From Elusimicrobiota bacterium (GTDB lineage: Bacteria; Elusimicrobiota; Elusimicrobia; UBA1565; UBA9628), in NCBI GenBank assembly GCA_023249695.1, contig JAHFCD010000200.1:1-5435 (forward strand): a stretch of 5,435 nucleotides of DNA, in the 5' to 3' direction. Both the position numbers and the translations under genes were made by a program. How positions within the stretch are numbered: the first letter of the stretch is position 1; every line of letters begins with the position of its first letter. The notes under the pieces were generated by a model. The model was not told where the DNA came from. It saw nothing but the letters and a program-made list of their open reading frames with translations, and searched no databases. This document shows positions 1 through 5,435 of the stretch, in pieces.

Positions 1-938
1 AGTCCTTCGCGGGCGGCAAATACACGGTCACCGTGACGACCGACGTGCCTCCGTCTATCACGGCGACGGGGTATTCCGCCGCCCTGCTTCTCCGGGGGGC
101 CGCGGTCCGGACCATCGTCGCGCGCGCCGAATTCACGACGGGAGCGTGCCCCTACGCCGTCCTGGCCGACAAGGCGCTCGACGTCGAGGGCCGGGTCGAC
201 GCGTACGATCTGACGGTGAGCTCGACGCCCACCTCGTTTATCACCGGCGCGAACGTCCGCAGCAACAACGGCGTGAGCGTGAGCGGCGTCGCCTGCCCGC
301 CCGCCCATATCTACGGGGACGTCATGTCGATCGGCGCCAGCCCGTCGGCGTCCTGCGTCACCGGCTCGGTCGTCACGACGACCACGGTCATGAGCATCAT
401 CTCGGACAGCTGCGGCTCCTGCGAGACCGTCAACGACGACCTGACCGGCATCACGCCCTCGAGCGCGTACAACAACGGGGCGCAAAGCCTGACCGTGGGC
501 GCGGGGAACACCGTGACCTTGTCGAGCGGGACGTATTTCTTCAAGAAGATCACGATCAACGGAATCTTGAACGTGAACACCTCGAGCGGCACCGCCGCGA
601 TCTACGTGAAGAACAACTTCACCACGGGCTCGAGCTGCCAGTTCAACAACACCAGCAAGATTCCCGCCCGCGTCCATTTCTACAGCACCAACAGCGGCAA
701 CATCGTGACCCTCAACTGCACGACGCCGTTTCACGGGTATCTGGAGGGCTCCCAGTCGAAGTTCATCCTCGCGCAGGAGCTGTACGGCCATTTCTGCGCG
801 GACTCGGTCCAGATCAGCAGCAACTCCACCGCCGGCTACGGGCGCATCCACTACGACCTCGGCGGCGGGGTGCTCTCGCACGTGGGCTGGACGACGGGCG
901 CCGCCGGCTCCTGGGCCGAATCCTATAAACGACAATGA
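1..938 (+). CDS. PilX-like minor pilin / pilus-associated beta-rich protein, C-terminal part (5'-truncated)
   Basis: The reading frame is open from base 3 and enters from outside the window. A GTG at 33 is internal, because the codons before it (SFAGGKYTVT) read as normal coding sequence. About 311 residues are visible. The sequence is rich in Thr, Ser, Asn and Gly. Counting from the GTG at 33, residues 150-275 form repeated short beta strands: GTYFFKKITI, then AAIYVKNNFT, then RVHFYSTNSG, then a final GRIHYD. This pattern recalls the C-terminal beta-helix-like domain (DUF7305 type) of proteins that begin with a PilX N-terminal pilin helix; that family assignment is from memory of the pattern. 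Eight cysteines (39, 88, 108, 127, 130, 202, 229, 255) suggest disulfides in an exported protein. Its stop overlaps the next start as ATGA (935-938), pointing to coupled translation with the pilus protein downstream. A role as a large minor pilin or tip adhesin is inferred. The diagnostic N-terminus (prepilin peptidase site, hydrophobic helix) is not visible. Confidence 0.6.
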   Translation, partial: SFAGGKYTVTVTTDVPPSITATGYSAALLLRGAAVRTIVARAEFTTGACPYAVLADKALDVEGRVDAYDLTVSSTPTSFITGANVRSNNGVSVSGVACPPAHIYGDVMSIGASPSASCVTGSVVTTTTVMSIISDSCGSCETVNDDLTGITPSSAYNNGAQSLTVGAGNTVTLSSGTYFFKKITINGILNVNTSSGTAAIYVKNNFTTGSSCQFNNTSKIPARVHFYSTNSGNIVTLNCTTPFHGYLEGSQSKFILAQELYGHFCADSVQISSNSTAGYGRIHYDLGGGVLSHVGWTTGAAGSWAESYKRQ

Positions 939-2527
939 AAAAGCCCCTCGCCATGCGTTCGCTTTTGTACTCCGGCGACCTGCTCGCCGTCGACCTCGGC
1001 TCGTTCTCGGTCAAGGTCCTCCACCTGAAGGCCAAGGAGCGCAGCCTGACCGTGCTCCGCTCGGCGACCCGCGAGGTCTGGCGCGAGCTCGCGGAGGCGA
1101 AAACGGAGGAGGAGAAGACCGAGGTCTACGCCGCCGCGCTCCGGGAGATCCTGGCCGAGCACGGCTTCAAGACCCGCAACGCGTCGATCTCGCTGTCCGG
1201 CAACACGGTCATCGTGCGCTTCCTGGCGCTGACCCCGGGCTACACGCTCGACCCGGAGACGGGCCTGACCGCCGAGGCCAAGGCCCTCATCCCGTTCGAC
1301 GAGCCGGACACGGTCGTCTCGGCCCTGATCTTCGACGCCGCGAAGGGCGTGGCTTCCGCGAAGGCGGAGATGCTGCTGACGATCGCGCAGAAGAAGACCG
1401 TGCAGGCCGGCATGGACATCGTCCGCAAGGCCGGGCTGCGCCCCGCGGTCATCGTCAACGACGCCCTGGCGCTCGCCAACTCCTACGAGTTCTTCAAGGG
1501 GAAGAAGGACGAGACGGTCGTGCTCGTCAACATCGGCGCCACCTTCACGAGCGTCTGCGTGGCCGAGGCCGGAGGGCCGAAGGCCGTGCGCGTCCTGAAC
1601 GTCGCCGGCAACGCGTTCACGCGGGCCCTCAAGAGGGAGTTCGGCATCAGCCTCGAGGAATCCGAGAAGCTCAAGCTCGCGCACGGGCTGTCTCCGGAGG
1701 CCTTGGCGACCGAGGTCGACCCGATCGCGGCGCGGGTGGCCCGGACCTTGCTGCCTCCGGTGAAGGACCTGAGCGGGGAGATCCAGCGCACGATCGACGT
1801 GTTCCTCGAGCGGCGCCCCGCCGATTATCCGCCGATCCACAGGATTCTGCTGGCGGGCGGGAGCGCCGAGCTCAAGGGCCTGTGCGAGCGCCTCGCCGCC
1901 GACACCGGCATGGACGTCGACGTCTTCCGTCCGATGGTCAACGTCGCGGCCAAGGACGGCTCCGTCGGGATCGCGCCGCTGGCCGCGGCGCTCTCGGTCT
2001 CCTGCGGCCTCGGCTTGAGCAATACGATGCTGCGCCGGTCCCATATGGCCCGGATCAACCTGGTTCCCAAGAAGGCGCGCCGCTCCGCCATCATCCGCGA
2101 CGTGTCTCCGGGCTTCTGGCGCCTGATCGCCGGCCCGGCGATCGTCGTCGCGGCGCTCAGCGTGTACGGGGTCTGGGCCGTGCGGGTCTCCCACCGGGAG
2201 GCCGCGACGGAGGCGGGGCTCGAGGCGGCGGCCAAGGCCGAGAAGGACGCCGAGCGCAAGTTCACGAAGAAAAAGGCCGTCGTGATCGTCCGGCGCGTGG
2301 AAAATCCGTACGCCTTCCTGGCCAAGCTCACGACGTCGGGCGTATTCGGCGACAACCGCAACGCGATGGTCATGCTCAACGGCGACGGACGCGTCTTCGT
2401 CGCCCGGGCCGGCAAGCTGTTCGACGCCGACGAGTCGGAAGTTCCCGGCGTGACCTCGGAAATAAGGGATAATTCGCTCGCGCTGACCGCGGGCGGCAGG
2501 CGCTATTCGATCGACCTTCCTAAATAA
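935..2527 (+). CDS. pilM: Composite type IV pilus assembly protein: PilM fused to PilN N-terminus and PilP-like domain
   Basis: 530 residues, against roughly 350 for ordinary PilM. Residues 16-360 are an actin-like PilM ATPase domain: first phosphate motif DLGSFSVK (20-27), second phosphate motif NIGATFTS (199-206), and adenosine motif LAGGSAELKGL (306-316). PilM is a cytoplasmic ring protein of the T4P machine that binds the N-terminal tail of PilN. Here that tail follows in the same chain: MARINLVPKKARR (371-383) matches the conserved PilN start. A membrane helix comes next (about 397-416) with basic residues on the cytoplasmic side. A charged Ala/Glu/Lys linker (420-448) leads to a C-terminal beta domain (457-530) resembling PilP, with NPYAFL, GDGRVFVARAGKLF and EIRDNSLAL. 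Predicted topology is cytoplasm, one membrane pass, periplasm. The start at 935 overlaps the upstream stop (ATGA); Met7 (953) is an alternative, and neither has a clear ribosome binding site. GspL of type II secretion has a comparable actin-like/TM/periplasmic plan, but the INLVP motif and the T4P-like locus favour pili. PilM is certain; the PilN and PilP parts are motif-based. Confidence 0.9.
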   Translation: MKKPLAMRSLLYSGDLLAVDLGSFSVKVLHLKAKERSLTVLRSATREVWRELAEAKTEEEKTEVYAAALREILAEHGFKTRNASISLSGNTVIVRFLALTPGYTLDPETGLTAEAKALIPFDEPDTVVSALIFDAAKGVASAKAEMLLTIAQKKTVQAGMDIVRKAGLRPAVIVNDALALANSYEFFKGKKDETVVLVNIGATFTSVCVAEAGGPKAVRVLNVAGNAFTRALKREFGISLEESEKLKLAHGLSPEALATEVDPIAARVARTLLPPVKDLSGEIQRTIDVFLERRPADYPPIHRILLAGGSAELKGLCERLAADTGMDVDVFRPMVNVAAKDGSVGIAPLAAALSVSCGLGLSNTMLRRSHMARINLVPKKARRSAIIRDVSPGFWRLIAGPAIVVAALSVYGVWAVRVSHREAATEAGLEAAAKAEKDAERKFTKKKAVVIVRRVENPYAFLAKLTTSGVFGDNRNAMVMLNGDGRVFVARAGKLFDADESEVPGVTSEIRDNSLALTAGGRRYSIDLPK

Positions 2528-2544
2528 ACAACAAACGACATCAA

Positions 2545-2550
2545 AAAGGA
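2545..2550 (+). promoter_or_regulatory. Ribosome binding site of the secretin gene
   Basis: AAAGGA lies 7 bases before the ATG at 2558, inside a 30-base A-rich spacer (2528-2557) that contrasts with the GC-rich genes around it. It fixes the secretin start, since no other in-frame start with a Shine-Dalgarno element is present. The short spacer indicates the secretin is co-transcribed with the pilM-type gene but translated independently. Confidence 0.75.
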
Positions 2551-2557
2551 TAATCAG

Positions 2558-3976
2558 ATGAAACCCGCGAGAATTCTGTCCGCCGTCATGGCCTTCGTGC
2601 TGCTTCAGACGAACGTGGCCTGGTCCCAGATGGTTCAGACGAGCACCGACACGGCGACCTTGACCGACCTCGAGCCGGAGCTCAAGCAGGAGATGCCGAT
2701 CCCGAACCCCGCTCTGGGATCCGACGCTCCGGCGAGCGCGCGGCTGAAGACGGCGAGCCCTCCGGAGGGCGTGAACGCCCTCGTCGAATCGCTGAACACC
2801 GCGCCGATCGACTTCAACTTCAAGGACGCCGACATCCTCGGCATCCTGCGGACGTTCGCCATCAAGTTCAACAAGAACATCATCGCCGCTCCGGGCGTCG
2901 GCGGCCGAGTCAACATGCAGCTGCGCGGCGTGCCTTTCGACGAGGCCTTTCGCATCCTGCTCGAGCAGATGGGCCTGGTCGCCATCCAGCGCAGCGTGAA
3001 CGTCATCGAGGTCATCAAGATCGTCAACATGCCGGTCCTCGTGCAGGTGTTCCCGCTCAAGTACCGCTTCGCCCTCGAGCTCCAGAAGTCGCTGGTGACC
3101 ATCCTCGACAAGAAGGAAGCCGAGAACACGATCATCTCCGTGGACAACGCCTCCAACGCGCTGATCGTGACGTCCACCAACGACACGCTTCATAAGATGA
3201 AGATGATGATCGGCCAGCTGGACATCCCCGCGCCGCAGATCGCGATCAAGGCGCGCCTCATCGAGGTCCAGGCCGGCAACAGCCTGACGTGGGGCATCAA
3301 CTGGGCCGGAAGCACGAACTTCGGCACGGGCGGGACGGTCCGCAGCGTCAAGGATATGGGGAACTTCACGACGAAGTCGGACGGGACCTTCAACACCACC
3401 CAGGCGACGGTGCTCGCCCCGGTCGGCGGCATCCTGGACGTGTCCTCCGTCATGAACAAGACCACGCTGTACGCGCTGCTCAACTTCATCAAGTCGGATT
3501 CGCGCACCAAGACGATCTCCGAGCCGATGGTGCTCACGGGGAACAACAAGACCGCGAAGATCCACGTCGGCCAGAACCTGCCGGTCAAGATCTCGCAGGT
3601 CACGCAGACGGCGACCACCCAGAGCGTGCAGTTCATCCCGGAAGGCGTCGACCTCGAGGTCACGCCGATCGTCTCGCCCGGCAGCAACGTCATCTCCTTC
3701 CGCATCCGCGTCGGCGTCTCGGAGCTCGTCGGCTTCCAGGTGGACAACCCGATCACGACCGAGCGCGTCGCCACGACGGAGGTCTCCGTCGAAAGCGGCA
3801 TGACCGTCGTCATCGGCGGCATGATGAAGGACAAGACCATCGATAGCGAGACGGGCATCCCGTTCCTCAAGGACATCCCGCTGCTCGGCTGGCTGTTCAA
3901 GAACAAGAAGAAGAGCAAGGACAAGACCGAGCTGCTGATCTTCATCACGCCCGAGCTGCAGGCCCGCGGCGTCTAG
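2558..3976 (+). CDS. pilQ: Type IV pilus secretin PilQ, compact form
   Basis: 472 residues; proteobacterial PilQ is usually around 700. Secretins form the multimeric outer-membrane channel through which the pilus passes. Residues 1-23 are a signal peptide (hydrophobic core 6-17, cleavage AWS|Q), with no lipobox cysteine. A variable Pro/Glu-rich linker follows (24-80). Residues 84-153 form an N0/STN domain (IDFNFKDADILGILRTFA, then VNMQLRGVPFDEAFRILL). Residues 160-224 are an N1-type domain (VFPLKYRFALELQKSL, NALIVTSTNDTLHKM). The secretin beta-barrel domain spans about 228-467: IAIKARLIEVQ, then the SRTKTISEPMVLTGNNKTAKIHVG block (315-338), EGVDLEVTPIV, and the family signature GIPFLKDIPLLGWLF (433-447) ending in LLIFITPEL. 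No N-terminal AMIN domains are present and there is almost no tail after the barrel. The gene lies 30 bases after the PilM fusion, whose PilP-like end would be the expected partner of N0. A GspD-type secretin is less likely given the neighbour and the single N1 domain. Confidence 0.93.
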   Translation: MKPARILSAVMAFVLLQTNVAWSQMVQTSTDTATLTDLEPELKQEMPIPNPALGSDAPASARLKTASPPEGVNALVESLNTAPIDFNFKDADILGILRTFAIKFNKNIIAAPGVGGRVNMQLRGVPFDEAFRILLEQMGLVAIQRSVNVIEVIKIVNMPVLVQVFPLKYRFALELQKSLVTILDKKEAENTIISVDNASNALIVTSTNDTLHKMKMMIGQLDIPAPQIAIKARLIEVQAGNSLTWGINWAGSTNFGTGGTVRSVKDMGNFTTKSDGTFNTTQATVLAPVGGILDVSSVMNKTTLYALLNFIKSDSRTKTISEPMVLTGNNKTAKIHVGQNLPVKISQVTQTATTQSVQFIPEGVDLEVTPIVSPGSNVISFRIRVGVSELVGFQVDNPITTERVATTEVSVESGMTVVIGGMMKDKTIDSETGIPFLKDIPLLGWLFKNKKKSKDKTELLIFITPELQARGV

Positions 3977-4001
3977 CGTCGCGAGGCGGATTTAAAAGCG
4001 C

Positions 4002-4045
4002 AGGCCTCCCCGGAGCTTCCGACGCTGGAAGCTCCGGGGAGGCCT
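4002..4045. terminator. Bidirectional intrinsic terminator between convergent genes
   Basis: A perfect 19-bp inverted repeat: AGGCCTCCCCGGAGCTTCC at 4002-4020, loop GACGCT at 4021-4026, and the exact reverse complement at 4027-4045. Three further pairs (3998-4000 with 4046-4048) form if base 4001 bulges. It begins 26 bases after the secretin stop and ends 8 bases beyond the stop of the minus-strand gene. On the minus strand the hairpin is followed by CGC then TTTT (3994-3997). On the plus strand only TTT follows (4051-4053). The U-tracts are short, so termination may depend mostly on the very stable stem. It most likely serves both convergent transcripts. Confidence 0.85.
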
Positions 4046-4052
4046 CGCCGTT

Positions 4053-4658
4053 TCAGCGGTGGCGGATCGACATGACCCCGGGCGGAAGCGGCGCGAAGGG
4101 GGGGCGGTTCGGGGTCTTGTCGAGAAAATAGGCGAGCGAGACGGCGTAGTCGCCCGTCTGCGCCAGCAGGCGCATCGCGGCCTGCGCGGCCAGCCGCTGC
4201 GGGCCGTCGGCGAGCTTGGGCAGCTTCATGTAGAATTCGTAGTCCGAGCGCAGGATGTCGCCGGCCTTGCAGGCGTCTTCGAGCGCCTTGGTCACGTCGT
4301 CCGCCCGCTCGGGCGTGTTCCGGGCCACCACCGCGTCGAGCTTGACCTCGAGCGCCGCGGCGCGCGCGACGAGGTCGCTTTTCCGCGCGTAAAAGGCCTC
4401 GGTGGCCGGCGCCCAATCGTCGGTGCCCTTGAACGCCTCGGTGATGGCGACCGAGAGCCGGCGGCCGGCCTCGGTTCCGTCCTTGAGGTTGGTCTTGACC
4501 CGCCGGAGGCGGTCCTTCAGGCTCGCCGAGCGAACTTCGTTGGCGGCGAAGACGGAAATCTGCCCGTAGCCCGGCGTGACGCGGCCCAGCGTGACGACGG
4601 CGAGGAGCGCGAGGCCGACGGCGCCCCGGATGAGTCTCCCCGTCCTCTTCTCGGCCAT
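4053..4658 (-). CDS. Exported helical protein of unknown function
   Basis: 201 residues; I do not recognise the family. Residues 1-12 are basic, 13-25 hydrophobic (AVGLALLAVVTLG), followed by RVTPGYG|Q, which fits a signal peptide cleaved near residue 32, though an uncleaved membrane anchor is possible. Residues 40-180 are Ala/Lys/Arg/Asp/Glu-rich and look mostly helical (ASLKDRLRRVKTNL, KSDLVARAAALEVKLDAVV, LAAQAAMRLLAQTGDYAVSLAYFL), with a single cysteine (130). The tail is Pro-rich (183-194: PNRPPFAPLPPG). This frame is preferred over the overlapping plus-strand frame at 4059-4691 because it has a signal peptide and balanced composition, while the other is Arg/Gly-rich without domain character. 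No Shine-Dalgarno sits at a useful distance; GGAGA (4676-4680 on the complement) is 17 bases away. The gene converges on the secretin and diverges from the FecR-like gene. Periplasmic location is inferred; no pilus role can be shown. Confidence 0.75.
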   Translation of the reverse strand: MAEKRTGRLIRGAVGLALLAVVTLGRVTPGYGQISVFAANEVRSASLKDRLRRVKTNLKDGTEAGRRLSVAITEAFKGTDDWAPATEAFYARKSDLVARAAALEVKLDAVVARNTPERADDVTKALEDACKAGDILRSDYEFYMKLPKLADGPQRLAAQAAMRLLAQTGDYAVSLAYFLDKTPNRPPFAPLPPGVMSIRHR

Positions 4659-4665
4659 TGCAGTC

Positions 4666-4694
4666 AGTGTAGCGGTCTCCGGCGAAAATAAGAA
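4666..4694 (-). promoter_or_regulatory. Weak sigma70-like promoter candidate for the 201-aa gene
   Basis: On the minus strand TACACT (complement of 4666-4671) resembles a -10 box. TTCTTA (complement of 4689-4694) lies 17 bases upstream as a poor -35 match (3 of 6). Transcription would then start at or next to the ATG at 4658, giving a leaderless or nearly leaderless mRNA, consistent with the missing ribosome binding site. Short matches like this arise by chance, so it is only a candidate, and it competes with the interpretation of the hairpin at 4692-4713 as part of a transcribed leader. Confidence 0.25.
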
Positions 4695-4713
4695 GGGGCG
4701 AAAGCGACCCTTC
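4685..4713 (-). terminator. Terminator-like hairpin upstream of the minus-strand gene
   Basis: GAAGGG (4692-4697) pairs with CCCTTC (4708-4713). Two inner G-C pairs (4698-4699 with 4704-4705) close a four-base loop, with a two-base bulge at 4706-4707. Read on the minus strand the hairpin is followed directly by TTATTTT (4691 down to 4685), the layout of a rho-independent terminator. Read on the plus strand the loop is a GAAA tetraloop without a downstream U-tract. No minus-strand gene within the window ends here. It is therefore either a leader attenuator for the gene starting at 4658, the end of a small unrecognised transcript, or chance. Confidence 0.4.
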
Positions 4714-4831
4714 CAGGCAGTCCTAAGACCCGCGACAAAAGGACCCGAAAGCCCTACGTTCTCAAAAGGCTGACGTCCCGTCCATGGTCTTGCGGCCGGC
4801 CGAGTGTTATCGTCATGCCAAGGGACGGCAC

Positions 4832-4837
4832 GGGAGG
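4832..4837 (+). promoter_or_regulatory. Ribosome binding site of the FecR-like gene
   Basis: GGGAGG lies 4 bases before the ATG at 4842, within a purine-rich run (4832-4840). The spacing is a little short but the match to the anti-Shine-Dalgarno is good. It supports 4842 as the start of a frame that then stays open to the end of the window. Confidence 0.65.
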
Positions 4838-4841
4838 GAGC

Positions 4842-5435
4842 ATGTCACGATCCATATTAGGCGCGATCGCGCTGTTCATGGCGTTGGGGGGAGCAGGGGC
4901 GGGAGCGAAGCCGGCGGCGGCCGGGGCGGAGCCCGAGCTGCTGCTCAGCGCGTTCGCCGGCAGGATCGAGGTCGAAACCGTGGGCGTGGCGGAAGGCGTC
5001 CCCGGGGAGAAGCTGCCCTCTCTCCGCTCCGGCTCGATCGTCCGCGTGCTCGCCGGCTCGGCCGATTTCCGTTCGGACGTGGGCGCGACCGTGCACGCCG
5101 GCGCGGGCGACGCGTTCTATTTCGCGGCGCTCAAGCCCGAGGGCGGGCGTCCGGGCTACCTGCGCATCGCGGCGATCGAAGAGGAGCCGAAGGCGCTCGA
5201 GGTCGCCGTGGGCGGCGCGGCGTTCCGCCTGAGCAAGGGCGCGGGGCTCTCCGTCGCGGCCGCGGGCCCGGGCGAGGCGACCGTCAAGCAGGAGTGGGGC
5301 GCCGTCCGAACCGGCGACCGGGAGCTGAAGGCGGGGGAGTCGGTGACCCTTCCCGTCGGCGAGGGCCGGCGCTTCGACCGGCCGGCGATGAGCCTCGCCG
5401 GCGTGAGCGTCACGCGCAAGAACGAGACGACCTTC
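4842..5435 (+). CDS. Exported FecR-like beta-rich protein, N-terminal part (3'-truncated)
   Basis: ATG at 4842 opens 198 codons without a stop, running off the window. Translation begins MSRSILGAIALFMALGGAGA and gives a clear signal peptide with likely cleavage AGA|K after residue 22. The mature part is Gly/Ala/Val-rich with alternating short strands: AGRIEVETVG (39-48), LRSGSIVRVLAGSADFRSD (61-79), then AGAGDAFYFAAL (86-97). About 50 residues later comes a second block ending GDRELKAGESVTLPVG. This resembles the beta repeats of FecR-type domains (a GRIxV-like strand, a 'gdxVxt' turn, and a closing 'L.aGesv.l' strand). Many FecR-domain proteins outside iron signalling are simply secreted or periplasmic, and no anti-sigma region or membrane helix appears in the visible part. 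The FecR match is from pattern alone and moderate; a generic secreted beta protein is the alternative. No cysteines are seen. The minus-strand frames overlapping it (4857-5096, 5156-5419) lack signal peptides and domain character. Confidence 0.75.
   Translation, partial: MSRSILGAIALFMALGGAGAGAKPAAAGAEPELLLSAFAGRIEVETVGVAEGVPGEKLPSLRSGSIVRVLAGSADFRSDVGATVHAGAGDAFYFAALKPEGGRPGYLRIAAIEEEPKALEVAVGGAAFRLSKGAGLSVAAAGPGEATVKQEWGAVRTGDRELKAGESVTLPVGEGRRFDRPAMSLAGVSVTRKNETTF

Noticed and set aside
146..928. A 260-codon plus-strand frame inside the PilX-like gene.
   Set aside because: It is extremely Arg/Gln/His-rich and is a shifted reading of the beta-rich protein, which has the coherent strand pattern and the ATGA link to the next gene.
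923..3565. An 880-codon open frame on the minus strand covering nearly all of the PilM fusion and much of the secretin.
   Set aside because: It is antisense to two recognisable pilus genes, its product is dominated by Arg, Asp, Gly, Val, Leu and His without domains or hydrophobic pattern, and GC-rich genes routinely lack stops in this opposite frame.
3973..4416. A 147-codon minus-strand frame overlapping the terminator and the 201-aa gene.
   Set aside because: It is Arg/Ala/Gly-rich, reads through the terminator hairpin, and overlaps the better-supported gene in another frame.
4059..4691. A 210-codon plus-strand frame opposite the 201-aa minus-strand gene.
   Set aside because: The product is Arg/Gly/Val-rich without signal peptide or domain pattern, whereas the minus-strand frame has a signal peptide and ordinary composition.
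4692..4791. GAAA tetraloop hairpin plus CCTAAG and CATGG, suggesting a tetraloop/receptor as in c-di-GMP-I riboswitches.
   Set aside because: The flanks of CCTAAG and CATGG do not pair as an 11-nt receptor requires, and the conserved GEMM core (GGCAAACC, GACGCAAAGC) is absent.
4793..4802. Palindrome CGGCCGGCCG as a possible operator.
   Set aside because: Short GC-only palindromes are expected by chance in such GC-rich DNA and there is no second copy nearby.
4805..4810. TGTTAT as a -10 box for the FecR-like gene.
   Set aside because: It matches 4 of 6 consensus bases, but no acceptable -35 element lies 16-18 bases upstream.

Overview
The window is a GC-rich bacterial chromosomal segment with strong G/C preference at third codon positions. 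It carries the 3' end of a type IV pilus (T4P) assembly locus on the + strand, followed by one convergent and one divergent gene, each predicted to encode an exported protein. A secretin plus several signal peptides means a two-membrane (diderm) bacterium. The compact, rearranged pilus locus would fit an under-studied diderm phylum such as Elusimicrobiota, but this assignment is a guess because the window holds no phylogenetic marker.

Layout. (1) 1-938, +: C-terminal part of a cysteine-containing, extracytoplasmic beta-rich protein resembling the C-terminal region of PilX-like large minor pilins. (2) 935-2527, +: a 530-residue protein overlapping gene 1 by ATGA. It reads as PilM, then the PilM-binding peptide and membrane helix of PilN, then a PilP-like periplasmic domain, all in one chain. 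(3) 2558-3976, +: a short PilQ-type secretin. (4) 3977-4052: a perfect 19-bp hairpin serving as a terminator for the converging transcripts. (5) 4053-4658, -: a 201-aa exported helical protein of unknown function. (6) 4659-4841: a divergent intergenic region with a terminator-like hairpin on the minus strand. (7) 4842-5435, +: the first 198 codons of an exported FecR-like protein that runs off the window.

How the genes fit together. In canonical T4P machines PilM (cytoplasmic) binds the N-terminal tail of PilN. PilN and PilO form the inner-membrane/periplasmic scaffold, and PilP links that scaffold to the PilQ secretin. Here the order is PilM-PilN'-PilP'-PilQ, with no pilO and without the ferredoxin-like periplasmic domains of PilN and PilO. 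A single fused protein could therefore run from the cytoplasmic ring through the inner membrane to the secretin. This architecture is the most interesting observation in the window. The two genes after the terminator show no visible link to pili beyond predicted export.
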